From: Caulobacteraceae bacterium
Lineage (GTDB): Bacteria; Pseudomonadota; Alphaproteobacteria; Caulobacterales; Caulobacteraceae
Assembly: GCA_947501315.1 (NCBI GenBank)
Contig: CANMXH010000141.1
Location: 1 to 5,854 of the forward strand
DNA length: 5,854 nucleotides
Reading direction: 5' to 3'
Shown: positions 5,715 through 5,854 of the stretch, piece after piece
Layout of the letters: each line of letters starts with the position of its first letter
How positions within the stretch are numbered: position 1 is the stretch's first letter
Notes under the pieces: model-generated
Told to the model about the DNA's origin: nothing
What the model saw: only the letters and a program-made list of their open reading frames with translations
Database searches by the model: none
Translations under genes and position numbers: made by a program

Positions 5715-5854
5715 ATGCGCCGATCGGTTTCTCCGTGGTTCCTGTCCGCCGTCGCGACGCTCGCTGTCCTTGCGGCAATGACGAGCTTGGCATGGCTCAT
5801 CGACAGCCAGGGTCACAGAGGAGGAAGCGTCAACGTCGGCCTTTCGATTCTGAC
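5715..5854 (+). CDS. hypothetical membrane or secreted protein (3' truncated by window edge)
   Basis: An open frame starts at ATG 5715 and runs past the window end (46 full codons seen). It has a good ribosome binding site, GAGG at 5703-5706 with an 8-nt spacer. The start MRRSVS is followed by a hydrophobic stretch at residues 7-29 (PWFLSAVATL through AWLI), then polar residues DSQGHRGGSVNV. This is either an uncleaved N-terminal membrane anchor or a signal peptide; no clear AxA cleavage site or lipobox is seen. The 26-nt gap from nth on the same strand suggests co-transcription. The family is not recognisable from this fragment. Confidence 0.62.
   Translation, partial: MRRSVSPWFLSAVATLAVLAAMTSLAWLIDSQGHRGGSVNVGLSIL

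Noticed and set aside
5124..5816. Minus-strand open frames antisense to nth (also 4855-5583)
   Set aside because: Composition is atypical (Arg-, Ser- and Pro-rich or Gly- and Gln-rich), no motifs are seen, and the plus strand carries an unmistakable endonuclease III.

Overview
This window is GC-rich (roughly two-thirds G+C by eye) and densely coded, with strong G/C preference at third codon positions. Protein content and style suggest an alphaproteobacterium, most plausibly of the Caulobacterales (Brevundimonas/Caulobacter/Phenylobacterium type). That placement is an inference from a phasin-family protein of the style seen in that group, a Caulobacter-like promoter match and general composition; no rRNA or marker gene is present to confirm it. 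No mobile element, CRISPR array, tRNA or rRNA was seen.

Layout: (1) 1-1997, plus strand: the 3' part of an S9 (DPP5-like) serine peptidase, followed 7 nt later by a small alpha/beta-hydrolase with a probable lipoprotein signal, almost certainly one transcript. (2) 2043-3488, plus strand: AMP nucleosidase (amn), with a strong Shine-Dalgarno that can fold into a small hairpin. (3) 3502-3530: a perfect 13-bp inverted repeat midway between the convergent amn and phasin genes. (4) 4824 down to 3545, minus strand: a creatininase-family amidohydrolase followed 20 nt later by a phasin-like protein, a likely two-gene operon. (5) 4825-4938: a divergent intergenic region with a plausible minus-strand promoter and a set of repeated TTGGC/GCCAA half-sites. 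(6) 4939-5688, plus strand: endonuclease III (nth), followed 26 nt later by the start of an unidentified small membrane or secreted protein that runs off the window.

Functionally this is mostly housekeeping: peptide and ester hydrolysis, purine nucleotide turnover (AMP to adenine and ribose 5-phosphate), carbon-storage granule surface or related function (phasin), amide hydrolysis, and base-excision repair. I find no convincing novel system such as a defence or biosynthetic island. The best leads are regulatory or local: the repeated half-sites over the creatininase promoter, the hairpin at the amn ribosome binding site, the convergent-gene palindrome, and the unexplained creatininase-phasin pairing. 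No stretch longer than about 115 bases lacks a gene.
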